DNA from: Persephonella sp. | GTDB taxonomy: Bacteria > Aquificota > Aquificia > Aquificales > Hydrogenothermaceae | NCBI GenBank assembly: GCA_026987075.1 | Contig: JALSNI010000067.1 | Span: 1-64,000, forward strand | Direction: 5' to 3' | DNA length: 64,000 bases | Shown: piece after piece, positions 24,880-37,185 of the stretch | Numbering within the stretch: position 1 is the first letter of the stretch | Layout: each line of letters opens with the position of its first letter | The notes under the pieces: model-generated | What the model saw: the letters and a program-made list of their open reading frames with translations, nothing else | The model's database searches: none | What the model was told of the DNA's origin: nothing | Position numbers and translations under genes: made by a program

Positions 24880-26259
24880 TTAACCTCCAATAAGTTTTTT
24901 GCTCTCTTCTAATATCATATCAACTTCTTCCTTTTCTGGCATCTCTACATATATTCTGAGGACAGGTTCTGTCCCTGAAGCCCTAAGTAAAATCCATCCG
25001 TCGTTTTCAAATATAAATTTTACTCCATCTGTCAGGTCAATTTCTTTTATCTTTTTTCCTGCTATCTCCTTTAATGGCTCTTTTTTTAGTTTTTCAACAA
25101 GGTTTCTTCCTTCATCTCCTTTAACTTTTAGGTCTAATCTCTTGTAGTAAGCTGTTCCAAATTCTGAGAACAGGTTTTCTATCAGCTGTGTTAATGGTTT
25201 TCCATGTAGATGAATCATCTCAAGTATCATAAGTCCAGACAGTAATCCGTCTCTTTCTGGAATGTGAAATCCAAACCCATAACCTCCAGACTCTTCCCCT
25301 CCAAAAGCTATCTTTTCTTTTAAGAAAATGTCCGCTATATACTTAAAGCCAACAGGGGTTTTAAACAGTTTCAACCCTTCTTTTTGAGCAATTCTATCTA
25401 CTAAATATGTTGTTGACACAGTTTTGGCAACAGCTCCTTCTGTTTTTCTATTCCTTACCGTATGAAGAAGTAGAAGGGCAAATATGATTTGTGTATTAAT
25501 GTATTCCCCTGCTTCGTCAACAATACCAACCCTATCACCATCTCCATCATTTGCTATACCTGCTACCGCTTCTTCTGCGACGACTTTGCCCCTCAGGAGA
25601 GGTATGTTTTTTTCAATGGGTTCAGGATGTTTAAATCCAAAAAATGCATCCCGGTAGTGATTTATTTCTACTACATCTATAAGTGTATCCTCTAATACCC
25701 TGTTTAGTAACCCGATAGTAGCCCCATGCATAGGGTCGTGAATAACCTTTTCAGGGTGTTGATTAAAAACCCCAGGTATTATGTAACTTTTCAGTTTTTC
25801 CACATAGTAACTGTTAAGATTTATCTCTTCCCATTGAGTTTTTCCTGTTTTTGGAACAGCCTTTTCTATTTTTTCTTCAACATTTTTTATTATCTCTGGG
25901 GTTGCAGGTCCTCCGTAATTTCCTTTTATCTTATATCCGTTATACTGATAGGTGTTGTGGGATGCTGTAATCATAACTCCTTCATCTGCTCCAAACTCTT
26001 TTACTGCGAGGGAAAGAGCAGGTGTAGAGCAGAAACCTTTAGACAATATAACTTTAAAGCCATTTGAAGAAAAAACTTCAGCTACTGTAGAAGCAAAATC
26101 TTCAGACATAAAACGGGTGTCGTATCCTACAACAACTTTTTTACCGTTTTTCTGTTTCAGATGGTCTGCATGTGCCTGAGTAACCTTGAGAAGATTGTCA
26201 ATAGTAAAGTCTCTGGCAATAACTGCCCTCCATCCATCTGTTCCAAACTTTATGTTCAT
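24880..26259 (-). CDS. Phosphoglucomutase/phosphomannomutase
   Basis: 459 residues, full alpha-D-phosphohexomutase. The phosphoserine loop is VMITASHNTYQYNGYK, the Mg-binding loop NDGDGDRVG, the sugar-binding loop GGEESGGYG and the phosphate-binding loop RASGTEPVLRIYV. It interconverts hexose 1- and 6-phosphates for glycogen and envelope sugars. Glucose versus mannose preference is not decided by sequence alone. It lies one base after the GGDEF/EAL gene. Confidence 0.92.
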   Translation of the reverse strand: MNIKFGTDGWRAVIARDFTIDNLLKVTQAHADHLKQKNGKKVVVGYDTRFMSEDFASTVAEVFSSNGFKVILSKGFCSTPALSLAVKEFGADEGVMITASHNTYQYNGYKIKGNYGGPATPEIIKNVEEKIEKAVPKTGKTQWEEINLNSYYVEKLKSYIIPGVFNQHPEKVIHDPMHGATIGLLNRVLEDTLIDVVEINHYRDAFFGFKHPEPIEKNIPLLRGKVVAEEAVAGIANDGDGDRVGIVDEAGEYINTQIIFALLLLHTVRNRKTEGAVAKTVSTTYLVDRIAQKEGLKLFKTPVGFKYIADIFLKEKIAFGGEESGGYGFGFHIPERDGLLSGLMILEMIHLHGKPLTQLIENLFSEFGTAYYKRLDLKVKGDEGRNLVEKLKKEPLKEIAGKKIKEIDLTDGVKFIFENDGWILLRASGTEPVLRIYVEMPEKEEVDMILEESKKLIGG

Positions 26260-28863
26260 CTAACCCTCCTTATGAATTTTTCTAATCATGTTTTCTGTGG
26301 CTTTTCCAAAATAAAATCCCTGTCCATAAGAAACACCAAGTTTTTTTAATGTTTCTAACTCTTCTTTTGTTTCTATCATCTCAGCAAGAAGTTTTATTCC
26401 TTTTTCTTTGCATATGTAAGATATACCTCCTACTATTATTTGATTGTCTCTGTCTTTGTCAATATTTTTGACTAAGGAGCCGTCTAACTTAATTATGTCA
26501 ATATCAAAATGCTTTATATAAGAGAAAGTTGAGTAACCTACCCCAAAGTCATCAAGGGCAAATCTTATACCTTTGGATTTTGCTATTCTTATTGCTTCTT
26601 TTACTACGGTGATTTCACTAATTGCTTCTTCTTCTGTTATTTCTAAGACAATACTTTCTTTTGGAATGTTGTTTTTTTCCAGCAGTTCCACAAGATTCAT
26701 CAGATGTTGCGGGTCCTGTATGTAAGGTCTTGAAAGGTTGAAAAACAACATCTGTGGTGTTTCACCTCTTTTACAGAGAAATTCTACAGTTTTCCTCTGA
26801 ATTATCTCATCAATTTTCAAAACAATTCCAAACTTAATTGAGGTGGAGATAAATTGGTAGGCAGATATAATAGTATCATCTTCCTCAATTCTTGCAAGCA
26901 CTTCATACCCCACAATTTCCATACTGTCAAGATTTACAATAGGTTGGAAGTAAGGTATAATCCTATCTTCTTTTATAGCTCTGTCAAGGAAGTTTTTACT
27001 TTGGAATTCTTCTCTTTGTATTTTTGCAATTTCTTCTTTTTCTAACACAACAACTTGATTTTTACCTCTTTTCTTTGCTTCGTAAAGGGCAAGGTCTGAA
27101 GCCTGCAGTATCTGTTCAAAAGTCTCTCCATGTTCTGGGAAGCCTGCCACCCCTGCACTGATTGTTAAAGTAAGGGCATAGTTATTTATCTCAAAATGAT
27201 ATTCTGATATTTTCCTTTTAATTCTTTCTGCAAGTTTGACTGCGTTTTGTATGTTTGTTTCAGGAAGAACAATGATAAACTCCTCCCCTCCGTATCTTCC
27301 TATTTTGTCAACATCTCTTACCTCTTCTTTCAGGATGTCTGCTATTTTTTTAAGGACAATATCTCCTATTGTATGACCGTATGTATCGTTTATGGCTTTA
27401 AAGTCATCTATGTCTATCAGTATTATACTGAAGCTGTGGTGATATCTTTTTGACCTTTCTACCTCTTTTTCTGCAAACTGAACAATCGCTCTCCTGTTGT
27501 AAAGCTTTGTTAGAGGGTCATAAGTTGCGAGATTGAGAAGGTTTATGCTGTAAACTAAATGGGAAACAATCATATCTATATAATTGATGTCTTCTTCTGA
27601 AGGTTTTTCTTCCCTTTTGAAGGACAAAAGAAAAATAGAGTATTCTTCGTTTACTTCCCTTTTTATAGAAACTATATAGATACTTTCCCTTTGGCTTAGT
27701 GTTATTCTGTTTTTTTCTCTGATTTTTGAAAGTTTACTGAACTCTTCACTTTCGTGTGATATAGGAACTGTTCCACTGAGATACCTATCAGAATGCACCT
27801 TAAATACGCATTTGTTGTCAATTTTTGAGAAAAGACATAGCACTGTTCCTTCGGCCTGAAGCAGCTCATCTAATCTGTCAACAGTAAAAAGAGAAAAACG
27901 GTGTATGTCGTTTGTCATAGATATCATTTTAGATGTTGTTTGAAGGACAAGTGACATTCCCATCTGATGTTTTAGTATTTTTAGCCTTGTGTCTTCAAGA
28001 ACTTTAGATATCTGGGCAAACTCATCTTCCCCAAAATTGTGTAACTCAAATCTGACGTTTGCAAGACCTTTTTGGTTCATCCTTTCTATGTCTTCTTTTA
28101 ACCTGTAAACAGGATACAAGAGCACCTTTTTAAATATGAAACTATACAGTAGCATAGCTAAAAGGAAGAATGCAGAAAATACAGTAGCATTCTTTATTAT
28201 AGAGCTTAGAACTACAGACCTTAAAATCTGGGAGTTTTCTACACAACCTACAATATAAAAATTACTGCTTTTTACTTTCTGTGGATAACATATAAAAGAC
28301 TGGTATTTCTTTATAGAGTGTTCAAGTATAAACAAGGGTTCGTAATTAGATATAAAGCTTTTTTTAGGGTCAAGGATATCTTTTATAGCTGACTTACTAG
28401 CATAAATATAGAAGCTGTTGGCAACATTTATGACTATAAATCTGTCTTTTAAGACATACTTATTTTTTGTGTTTTTTTTCAAAGGAGAGACGACCCTTCC
28501 TAAAAATATCCCATCATTTTTTAGATATATCCCGTAAATTTTGTATCTTTTAAAAGTGGTATAATCTGGTTCTATTTCTGTTTTTCTATACTGGGACAGA
28601 ATAATTTTTCCGTTGTCCTCAATTTCTTTTAATGTTTTTAACAGTATCTCTTCTTTTATAACAACTGTTTTTTGCAGTGCTTTTTTTACGTTTTCTTTTT
28701 CTTCTTTTATGTTTATGATTGTAAAGATTACGTTTACTACAGCTGATGTTGCTACAAATAGTAGTATTAGTATTAAAACAACCTTTTGACCATAGCTTTT
28801 TATTCTTGCCCTTTTTTCAAGAAATCTATTTAATTTAAACCAAAAATTATTTCTCATACTCAT
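26260..28863 (-). CDS. Membrane GGDEF/EAL cyclic-di-GMP enzyme
   Basis: 867 residues. Two transmembrane helices (about 25-45 and 225-245) flank a ~180-residue extracytoplasmic sensor. Then come a HAMP-like linker, a GAF-like region (about 300-430), a GGDEF domain with intact GRYGGEEF, and an EAL domain. In the EAL part the signature is EVL, but NLS, LEITEEE, DDFGVGYS, IKLD and AEMIET keep the metal and catalytic residues. Both synthesis and breakdown of c-di-GMP are therefore possible. It heads the minus-strand operon. Confidence 0.93.
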   Translation of the reverse strand: MSMRNNFWFKLNRFLEKRARIKSYGQKVVLILILLFVATSAVVNVIFTIINIKEEKENVKKALQKTVVIKEEILLKTLKEIEDNGKIILSQYRKTEIEPDYTTFKRYKIYGIYLKNDGIFLGRVVSPLKKNTKNKYVLKDRFIVINVANSFYIYASKSAIKDILDPKKSFISNYEPLFILEHSIKKYQSFICYPQKVKSSNFYIVGCVENSQILRSVVLSSIIKNATVFSAFFLLAMLLYSFIFKKVLLYPVYRLKEDIERMNQKGLANVRFELHNFGEDEFAQISKVLEDTRLKILKHQMGMSLVLQTTSKMISMTNDIHRFSLFTVDRLDELLQAEGTVLCLFSKIDNKCVFKVHSDRYLSGTVPISHESEEFSKLSKIREKNRITLSQRESIYIVSIKREVNEEYSIFLLSFKREEKPSEEDINYIDMIVSHLVYSINLLNLATYDPLTKLYNRRAIVQFAEKEVERSKRYHHSFSIILIDIDDFKAINDTYGHTIGDIVLKKIADILKEEVRDVDKIGRYGGEEFIIVLPETNIQNAVKLAERIKRKISEYHFEINNYALTLTISAGVAGFPEHGETFEQILQASDLALYEAKKRGKNQVVVLEKEEIAKIQREEFQSKNFLDRAIKEDRIIPYFQPIVNLDSMEIVGYEVLARIEEDDTIISAYQFISTSIKFGIVLKIDEIIQRKTVEFLCKRGETPQMLFFNLSRPYIQDPQHLMNLVELLEKNNIPKESIVLEITEEEAISEITVVKEAIRIAKSKGIRFALDDFGVGYSTFSYIKHFDIDIIKLDGSLVKNIDKDRDNQIIVGGISYICKEKGIKLLAEMIETKEELETLKKLGVSYGQGFYFGKATENMIRKIHKEG

Positions 28864-28978
28864 ATTCTATTTTATAGTATTCCATCTATTAATAATAATC
28901 CTTTTCGTTTAATTTTAAAGATAGGAAAATTTATGGGTTATTTGTATATAATTATTTATTACTACAAAGGTGAGGTAG

Positions 28979-30871
<1,893 letters not shown>

Positions 30872-30882
30872 CGGGGAATTGT

Positions 30883-31368
30883 ATGAAGTATAAATATCTT
30901 ACAGAGGATATTATTCAGAAAATAGAAGAATGCAGGGGCAGATTTCCTTTAAAGGAGCAGTGTATTATTCCAGCCCTTCATCACATATTGGATAAACATA
31001 GAGACATTGTTCCTGAGGCAGTGATAGAGCTATCAGATTATCTTAAGGTTCCTGTCTCACATATTGAAGGAATAGTTACTTTCTATGACATGTTCAGGCA
31101 CAGGAAAAACGCAAAAAATCATATAAGAATATGTAGAAACCTGCCCTGTCATCTTGCAAACTTCCATAGTCTACTTGAAAAAATAAAGGAGAAAACAGGA
31201 GCAGATGTAGGCAGGAGTAGTTCCGATGGATTATGGTATATAGAGTTAGTTGAATGTATAGGAAGCTGTGGCATAGCTCCTGCATTTTTAGTAAATGACG
31301 ACCTGTATGATGGAAGCAAGATAAAGACTGAAGAAGATTTAGAAAAAATATTAAGTAAATATAGATAA
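30883..31368 (+). CDS. nuoE: NADH-quinone oxidoreductase subunit E (24 kDa, [2Fe-2S])
   Basis: 161 residues. A helical N-terminal part is followed by the thioredoxin-like ferredoxin fold. The four cluster cysteines are in ICRNLPCHLA and VECIGSCGIAPAF, matching the family spacing. It pairs with the 51-kDa NuoF to form the NADH-oxidising tip of complex I or a related dehydrogenase. Unusually, an unrelated 548-residue gene lies between it and nuoF. Confidence 0.92.
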   Translation: MKYKYLTEDIIQKIEECRGRFPLKEQCIIPALHHILDKHRDIVPEAVIELSDYLKVPVSHIEGIVTFYDMFRHRKNAKNHIRICRNLPCHLANFHSLLEKIKEKTGADVGRSSSDGLWYIELVECIGSCGIAPAFLVNDDLYDGSKIKTEEDLEKILSKYR

Positions 31369-31389
31369 GTTTACTGCAAGGTAGAAAAT

Positions 31390-33036
31390 ATGAGAGAGAA
31401 AATTTCAGAAAAAGAGCTCCTTGAAGAGATAATAAAAATTGCAATGCTCTTAAAAGAAAGGTCAGAAAAAGAAGATGAGAAAGACAGCACTATAGTTAAT
31501 CTGTCAATTATAAAACCAGAAATTTATTCCCTTTTTATGCAGAAATTAGCAGACATGACAAAAGAAGAAATAACAGAGCTGATAACAGGTGTATATTTTA
31601 AATTTAGGAACATAAAGATTATCAAATCAGTAAACAGAAGTATAAATGAAGAAGGTTTTTCTTATGATACTTATCTTCCAAAATTGATTGCTGATATGAT
31701 TTTAGAAACATTTATGTCAGATGAGAACGAGGATATAGAGGACATATACGTACCAGAAGATTTAGAAGCTGAATATATAGGAGCAACTATAAAAAAATTA
31801 GTAAGAACAATACAGGAGATAAAACCAGAATATTATCCGATTTACTACGGAGATATAACTTACTCAGGTATAACAGACTTTATAATTTCCCGATTTTCCA
31901 AACCTATCAATAGAAGCAATTTTTCAATTTCACACCCATTATTTTCATTAATGTTAAAAGACGAAAAAATACGCAAATATACGCCTGAAATAAGACAACA
32001 TTATGGATACATGTATTCAAAACCCTTATTCTATGAACTGATTCGCATTGGAATTTTCGTTCAACTTATGTTTGATTTCTTAATATTTTCTTTTAAGAAA
32101 AAAATTTCAGAAATATTACTAACTGGAGATAAAGAAAAAGCAGCAAACAATTTTGAAAAGCTGATAAAATCACTAAGTGAAGTTTACATAGACTTTATAT
32201 TAGATAGAAACATATCATTAACATCTAAGGAATTTGGTGAATTCTTAGTAGAGGCAAGAAAATTTTTGGAAAAAAATTATGATGAACTATTTGAGTTGGT
32301 AGAATATTTAGAAGATGACTATACAGTTGAGTTGATAAATTTTAACAGAACCGTTACAGAAATTAAATACAAAAACAAAGAAGGGGACGAAATTTTTAAA
32401 TTTGTCAGTATGTACGGATTAGAAAACATAAAAAAAGAAGAACTGGTGCTGTCTTTTGATAGTAGTTTGTTATACTCATTTTTAGATTATGCTTTAAAAA
32501 ATTCCGGTGATAAGGAGTTTTATCGTTTATTAGAGTTTACAGAATACATTATTAATAACATGCCCTACATTTCAAAAAATTACGATTATCAGCATTTAGA
32601 TGAAATTATAGACTCAATAGCTTTTGATGAAAAGGGACTTGACCCCTATTACGCACATATGTATTTGAAATATCTATACAAGACAGAACAGTATGAAGAA
32701 TTTGTTGAGTATTTTGATAAATTTCAAGATGATTTAGAAGAATATATGTTTTTATATAAACTATTTGCACTTTATTTTGCCGGAAAGGTAATAAAAGAAG
32801 ATTTAATTGAGGTTTTAGAACGCTTAATAAAAGAAGATAACTATTTCCATGGAAATATGCTCGTTCCTATTCTAAGCTCTTTAAAAAATGAAGGAAATCT
32901 ATCTAAAATAATTGATAATTCTGTTGAACATGAAGAGGATGTGTTAGATTTAATTGATTTATATCCATATGAACCGGAATTTTATAAAAAATTAAACATT
33001 AAGTTTGAGTATGAACCAAAACAGTTGAGGTTGTAA
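31390..33036 (+). CDS. Large unknown helical protein inserted between nuoE and nuoF
   Basis: 548 residues, very rich in Glu, Lys, Ile, Tyr and Phe. No signal peptide; one moderately hydrophobic stretch (FVQLMFDFLIF, about residue 225) is too short to call a membrane helix. The C-terminal third looks like helical hairpins (YLKYLYKTEQYEEFVEYF, then LYKLFALYFAGKVIKEDL). No family recognised. Third-position A/T use is higher than in nuoE and nuoF. It lies 21 bases after nuoE and ends directly before the nuoF ATG, so it is translated as part of the same operon. Confidence 0.75.
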   Translation: MREKISEKELLEEIIKIAMLLKERSEKEDEKDSTIVNLSIIKPEIYSLFMQKLADMTKEEITELITGVYFKFRNIKIIKSVNRSINEEGFSYDTYLPKLIADMILETFMSDENEDIEDIYVPEDLEAEYIGATIKKLVRTIQEIKPEYYPIYYGDITYSGITDFIISRFSKPINRSNFSISHPLFSLMLKDEKIRKYTPEIRQHYGYMYSKPLFYELIRIGIFVQLMFDFLIFSFKKKISEILLTGDKEKAANNFEKLIKSLSEVYIDFILDRNISLTSKEFGEFLVEARKFLEKNYDELFELVEYLEDDYTVELINFNRTVTEIKYKNKEGDEIFKFVSMYGLENIKKEELVLSFDSSLLYSFLDYALKNSGDKEFYRLLEFTEYIINNMPYISKNYDYQHLDEIIDSIAFDEKGLDPYYAHMYLKYLYKTEQYEEFVEYFDKFQDDLEEYMFLYKLFALYFAGKVIKEDLIEVLERLIKEDNYFHGNMLVPILSSLKNEGNLSKIIDNSVEHEEDVLDLIDLYPYEPEFYKKLNIKFEYEPKQLRL

Positions 33037-34335
33037 ATGAGCATAAGAGATAAAATACCTCACATTCCAGAAATACATGTTGAGAGCAATTTAAATCTTC
33101 TACTTAGAAGGGCTAAAGAAAACAGAACTGTTGACATAGAAGAGTATGAAACAACAGGAGGATATTCTGCTTTAAGAAAAGCTTTAAATAAATTTTCCCC
33201 TGAAGATATTGTTGTTCTTGTTGAAGAAAGCACGCTAAGAGGCAGAGGGGGAGCTGGCTTTCCAACAGGAAGGAAATGGAGATTTGCTCTGATGAATCCA
33301 CCTCCCAGATATCTGGTATGTAATGCTGACGAATCAGAACCAGGAACTTTCAAGGACAGGATAATAATAGAGAGGGACCCCCATCTACTTTTAGAAGGAA
33401 TGATAATAGCAGGTTATGCCCTTGGAGCAAAAGAAGGATACATATACATTAGAGGAGAATACCCTGCTGGATATCTTATATTAGAAAATGCTATTAACGA
33501 AGCAAAGGAAAGGGGATATTTAGGGAAGAATATATTAGGAACAGACTTTTCTTTTGATATAAAGGTTTACAGAGGAGCAGGAGCTTACATCTGCGGAGAG
33601 GAAACTGCTTTACTTGAAAGCTTAGAAGGCAAAAGGGGACATCCACGGCTCCGACCCCCCTATCCTGCTCAATCTGGTTTATATGGAAAACCCACCGTTG
33701 TTAACAATGTGGAAACCCTGTCAAACATACCAATTATTATCACTTATGAAGCATACTTTATGAACATAGGACCTGCTGGCTTTTATGGTCCTAAACTATT
33801 TCCTGTTAGCGGGAAGGTAGAAAAACCAGGAGTTTACGAAGCAACAATGGACATAACTTTGAGAGAGCTGATAGAGATGGCAGGAGGTGTAAAAGGGGGT
33901 AAACAGGTAAAGGCAGTATTTGCAGGGGCATTAGGGATTTACAGAGAAGATGAGTTAGATATGCCTATGGATTACTCTCCAAAAGGGTTTGGTGGAACAG
34001 GAACAACCATAGTGCTTGACGAAGATGACTGCGTAATAGATGCACTCCTTGTTGTAACACAGTTTTTTCACCACGAGAGCTGTGGTAAATGCACCCCCTG
34101 CAGAGTAGGAACTTACGAACAACACCAGATACTGAAAAAACTGAAAGAAGGAAAAGCAACCAAGGAAGAGGTAAATTACTTGAAACATTTATCTCAAAAC
34201 ATACCTGCCAACTCTATATGTGGGCTTGGTTTTTCTGCTCCTAATGCAGTTTCAGATGCTCTTAAAAAATTCTCTGAAGAGATAGAAGCACACCTGAAAG
34301 GTGAGTGTCCAGTATGCTTTAACAGAGGAGATTAA
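33037..34335 (+). CDS. nuoF: NADH-quinone oxidoreductase subunit F (51 kDa, FMN/NADH, [4Fe-4S])
   Basis: 432 residues. The NADH/FMN sites are clear (RGRGGAGFPTGRKW, CNADESEPGTFKDR, GAGAYICGEETAL, NNVETLSN). The N3 cluster cysteines are in HESCGKCTPCRVG and the later SICGLG. It oxidises NAD(P)H and passes electrons to NuoE and NuoG. NuoG and the remaining complex I genes are not in the window. Its start codon directly follows the stop of the unknown gene. Confidence 0.95.
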   Translation: MSIRDKIPHIPEIHVESNLNLLLRRAKENRTVDIEEYETTGGYSALRKALNKFSPEDIVVLVEESTLRGRGGAGFPTGRKWRFALMNPPPRYLVCNADESEPGTFKDRIIIERDPHLLLEGMIIAGYALGAKEGYIYIRGEYPAGYLILENAINEAKERGYLGKNILGTDFSFDIKVYRGAGAYICGEETALLESLEGKRGHPRLRPPYPAQSGLYGKPTVVNNVETLSNIPIIITYEAYFMNIGPAGFYGPKLFPVSGKVEKPGVYEATMDITLRELIEMAGGVKGGKQVKAVFAGALGIYREDELDMPMDYSPKGFGGTGTTIVLDEDDCVIDALLVVTQFFHHESCGKCTPCRVGTYEQHQILKKLKEGKATKEEVNYLKHLSQNIPANSICGLGFSAPNAVSDALKKFSEEIEAHLKGECPVCFNRGD

Positions 34336-34337
34336 TT

Positions 34338-35339
34338 ATGGAATACAGAAATTTAGGTAGTACAGGTCTGAAAGTTTCCGTAATATGTGTTGGAGCTATG
34401 ACTTTTACAGAAAAAGGGTGGAGAACAGCTGGAAGTATGAAATTTTCAGAGATTAAAAAAGTTGTTGACACAGCAATAGATAGAGGGGTGAACTTTTTTG
34501 ATACTGCTGATATATACGCCTTTGGAGAGTCAGAAGAGCTTTTAGGCAAAGCCCTTGGAGACAGGAAAAATGACGTGATTATTGCAACAAAGGTAAGGGG
34601 AGTAATGTCTGAAGACCCTAATGACAGGGGACTTTCCAGACACCACATATTCAAATCTATTGACAGCTCCCTGAAAAGACTGGGAAGGGATTATATAGAC
34701 CTGTATCAGGTTCACTGGTGGGACAGTTCTACACCTATTGAGGAGACATTAGAAGCTCTAAATGACCTTGTTAGAATGGGAAAGGTCAGATATATAGGTA
34801 TATCAGACTTTGCAGGCTGGCAGATAGCACGGTCTGTAACCCTTCAGGAGATGAAAGGATACTCAAAATTTGTCTCAGCCCAGATGTATTACTCCCTTTT
34901 AGGGAGAGATATAGAATTTGAGGTCGTCCCAGCTTGTCAGCATCTTGGTTTAGGAATACTGGCATGGAGTCCCCTTGCAGGGGGATTTTTAACTGGAAAG
35001 TATTCCAGGGAAAACATTCCTGAAGATTCCCGATATGCTCGCATGGAAAGACCATTTTTGCGGTTTGATTTTGAGAAGGGTTATTTTGTTGTTGATGAAT
35101 TAAGAAAAATTGCTCAAAAGTATGAAACTTCTGTATCGCAAGTCGCTCTTAACTGGATTAAATCAAAACCTTTTATCAGCTCTATAATTATCGGTGTCAG
35201 GTCAGTTGACCAGCTGTTAGATAACTTAGGGTGCGTCAGCTGGGATTTGACTGAAGAAGATGTGGAGTATTTAGACCAGATAACTCAGACAGACAGACCT
35301 TATCCCCAGTGGTTTTTAGATATGTTTGCTGACCTTTAA
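34338..35339 (+). CDS. Aldo/keto reductase
   Basis: 333 residues with a TIM-barrel AKR signature: FFDTADIYAFGESEELLGKAL with the catalytic Asp and Tyr, the Lys in IIATKVRG and the His in YQVHWWD. An NADP-binding C-terminal stretch (SSIIIGVRSVDQLLDNL) follows. The likely substrate is a sugar or small aldehyde, which cannot be resolved from sequence. It starts two bases after nuoF. Confidence 0.92.
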   Translation: MEYRNLGSTGLKVSVICVGAMTFTEKGWRTAGSMKFSEIKKVVDTAIDRGVNFFDTADIYAFGESEELLGKALGDRKNDVIIATKVRGVMSEDPNDRGLSRHHIFKSIDSSLKRLGRDYIDLYQVHWWDSSTPIEETLEALNDLVRMGKVRYIGISDFAGWQIARSVTLQEMKGYSKFVSAQMYYSLLGRDIEFEVVPACQHLGLGILAWSPLAGGFLTGKYSRENIPEDSRYARMERPFLRFDFEKGYFVVDELRKIAQKYETSVSQVALNWIKSKPFISSIIIGVRSVDQLLDNLGCVSWDLTEEDVEYLDQITQTDRPYPQWFLDMFADL

Positions 35340-35347
35340 GGAGAAAG

Positions 35348-37117
35348 ATGTACAACTGGCAAAAAATATTTCAGGAAGTAAAAAAATACAAAAAAGAGCT
35401 TATCTTAGGTCACATATTTGCTGTAATAGCCACTTTGATAAGTATACCTACCCCATTGTTTCTACCTCTTCTTGTAGATGAAGTTCTCCTGAATAAACCG
35501 GGGATATTTATTGAAACTTACAAGAAGCTCTTTGGAGAAGGAAATCCTGTAACATATACCTTGGCTGCTCTGATTATTGTTTTGATAATGAGATTTTTAT
35601 TTTTTGTGTTTAATGCTCTTCAGGCAAAAATATTCACAAAAATTTCAAAAAGTGTTACCTACAAAATCAGAGAAGACCTACTTAAACATCTAAAAGATGT
35701 GTCTATGGCAGAATTTGAAACAGTAGGAAGCGGAGCAATAGCATCAAAACTGATAACAGACGTGAACACAATAGATGATTTTATCGGTAAAACTGTAAGC
35801 AGGTTTATCATATCTGTTTTGACGATAATCGGTGTAGCTGTTGTGCTGATTTTGATAAACTGGAAGTTAGGACTTTTAATAGTATTTCTAAATCCTGTGG
35901 TTATATACTTTACTACTGTTATAGGGAGAAAAATAGGTAAACTAAAAGGTATAGAAAATAAAGCAATTGAAAAATTTCAAGAAAAGCTAACTGAAACATT
36001 AGACCTATTCTGGCAAATCAGGGCAAGCAATAGAGAAAACTCTTTTATACAATCAGTTTTAGAAGCAGCAAAGGAGGTAAAAAAAACTTCTATTGAGTTT
36101 GGATGGAAAAGTGATGCAGCAGGAAGGCTATCTATGTTAGTATTCTTGTCAGGTTATGAAGTGTTCAGGGCAGTAAGCATACTATTCGTAGCTTACTCAG
36201 ATCTAACGATAGGTCTGATGCTTGCGATTTTTGGTTATCTGTGGGTAATGATGACACCTGTTCAGGAACTGCTTTCTATCCAGTATGCGTTTCATTCAGG
36301 GGAAGCTGCATTAAACAGGATAAATGAAATCCTACAGATGAAGAAAGAGCCAAAATATCCTCACATCCTAAATCCTTTCAAAAACAGAGAAACCTGTTCA
36401 GTAAAACTGAAAGATGTTTACTTTTCCTACGATGGGAAAAATTATGTCCTTCAGGGAATTAATATAACAGCAGAGAAAGGTAAAAAGATAGCCATAGTAG
36501 GAGCAAGTGGAAGTGGTAAAACAACCCTTGCCCACATAATGGTAGGTTTTTATGCTGTTGATAGAGGCGATGTTTTATACGACGACATTTCTGTAAAGGA
36601 AATCGGTCTTGACGTTGTCAGGGAAAATGTTTTTTTAGTCTTACAAAATCCTATGATGTTTAACGATACTATCAGATTTAACCTGACCCTGGGAAAAGAC
36701 ATTTCTGAAGATAAAATATGGGAAGCTTTAGAGATAGCCCAGATGAGAGATGTTGTAGAAAGTATGCCTCAAAAATTGGATACCCTTATAGGAAAAAACG
36801 GCATAAGATTGTCTGGTGGACAAAGACAGAGACTTGCCATAGCAAGGATGATACTCCAAAATCCCAAAGTAGTAATATTAGACGAGTCAACTTCAGCTCT
36901 TGATACCCATACAGAGTATAAACTGTTTACAGCTTTGCAAAAATACCTTGAGAAAAAAACAGCAGTAATAATAGCCCATAGACTGAGCACAGTCCAGCAG
37001 GCAGATTACATATACGTTTTAGACAAAGGTAGAGTTGTTGAGGAAGGAACACACCAGGAACTGATAGAAAAAGAAGGCATCTATAATCAATTTATGAAAA
37101 AATATTTTTCAGGTTAA
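35348..37117 (+). CDS. MsbA-like ABC exporter, fused permease and ATPase
   Basis: 589 residues. Six transmembrane helices form the N-terminal ~320 residues of an exporter of the B-family. The NBD carries Walker A GASGSGKTT, the Q-loop in LVLQNPMMF, signature LSGGQRQRLAIARMI and Walker B VVILDESTSALD, where Ser replaces the usual Pro. It works as a homodimer or with an unlinked partner. The substrate is unknown; lipid or drug export is typical. Confidence 0.92.
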   Translation: MYNWQKIFQEVKKYKKELILGHIFAVIATLISIPTPLFLPLLVDEVLLNKPGIFIETYKKLFGEGNPVTYTLAALIIVLIMRFLFFVFNALQAKIFTKISKSVTYKIREDLLKHLKDVSMAEFETVGSGAIASKLITDVNTIDDFIGKTVSRFIISVLTIIGVAVVLILINWKLGLLIVFLNPVVIYFTTVIGRKIGKLKGIENKAIEKFQEKLTETLDLFWQIRASNRENSFIQSVLEAAKEVKKTSIEFGWKSDAAGRLSMLVFLSGYEVFRAVSILFVAYSDLTIGLMLAIFGYLWVMMTPVQELLSIQYAFHSGEAALNRINEILQMKKEPKYPHILNPFKNRETCSVKLKDVYFSYDGKNYVLQGINITAEKGKKIAIVGASGSGKTTLAHIMVGFYAVDRGDVLYDDISVKEIGLDVVRENVFLVLQNPMMFNDTIRFNLTLGKDISEDKIWEALEIAQMRDVVESMPQKLDTLIGKNGIRLSGGQRQRLAIARMILQNPKVVILDESTSALDTHTEYKLFTALQKYLEKKTAVIIAHRLSTVQQADYIYVLDKGRVVEEGTHQELIEKEGIYNQFMKKYFSG

Positions 37118-37185
37118 ATTTACAAAATTATTAGCCGATAAAATAAATTATGAAAAACACGAAAAATAATTTTAAGAGGAGATAG

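Noticed and set aside
27247-27453. Plus-strand open frames within the GGDEF/EAL gene
   Set aside because: Low-complexity Phe/Tyr/Cys-rich translations typical of the reverse strand of Lys/Glu-rich genes.
31390-33036. Homology between the 31390 protein and the 50850 protein
   Set aside because: They share only Lys/Glu/Ile-rich helical composition; I could not align any motif between them.
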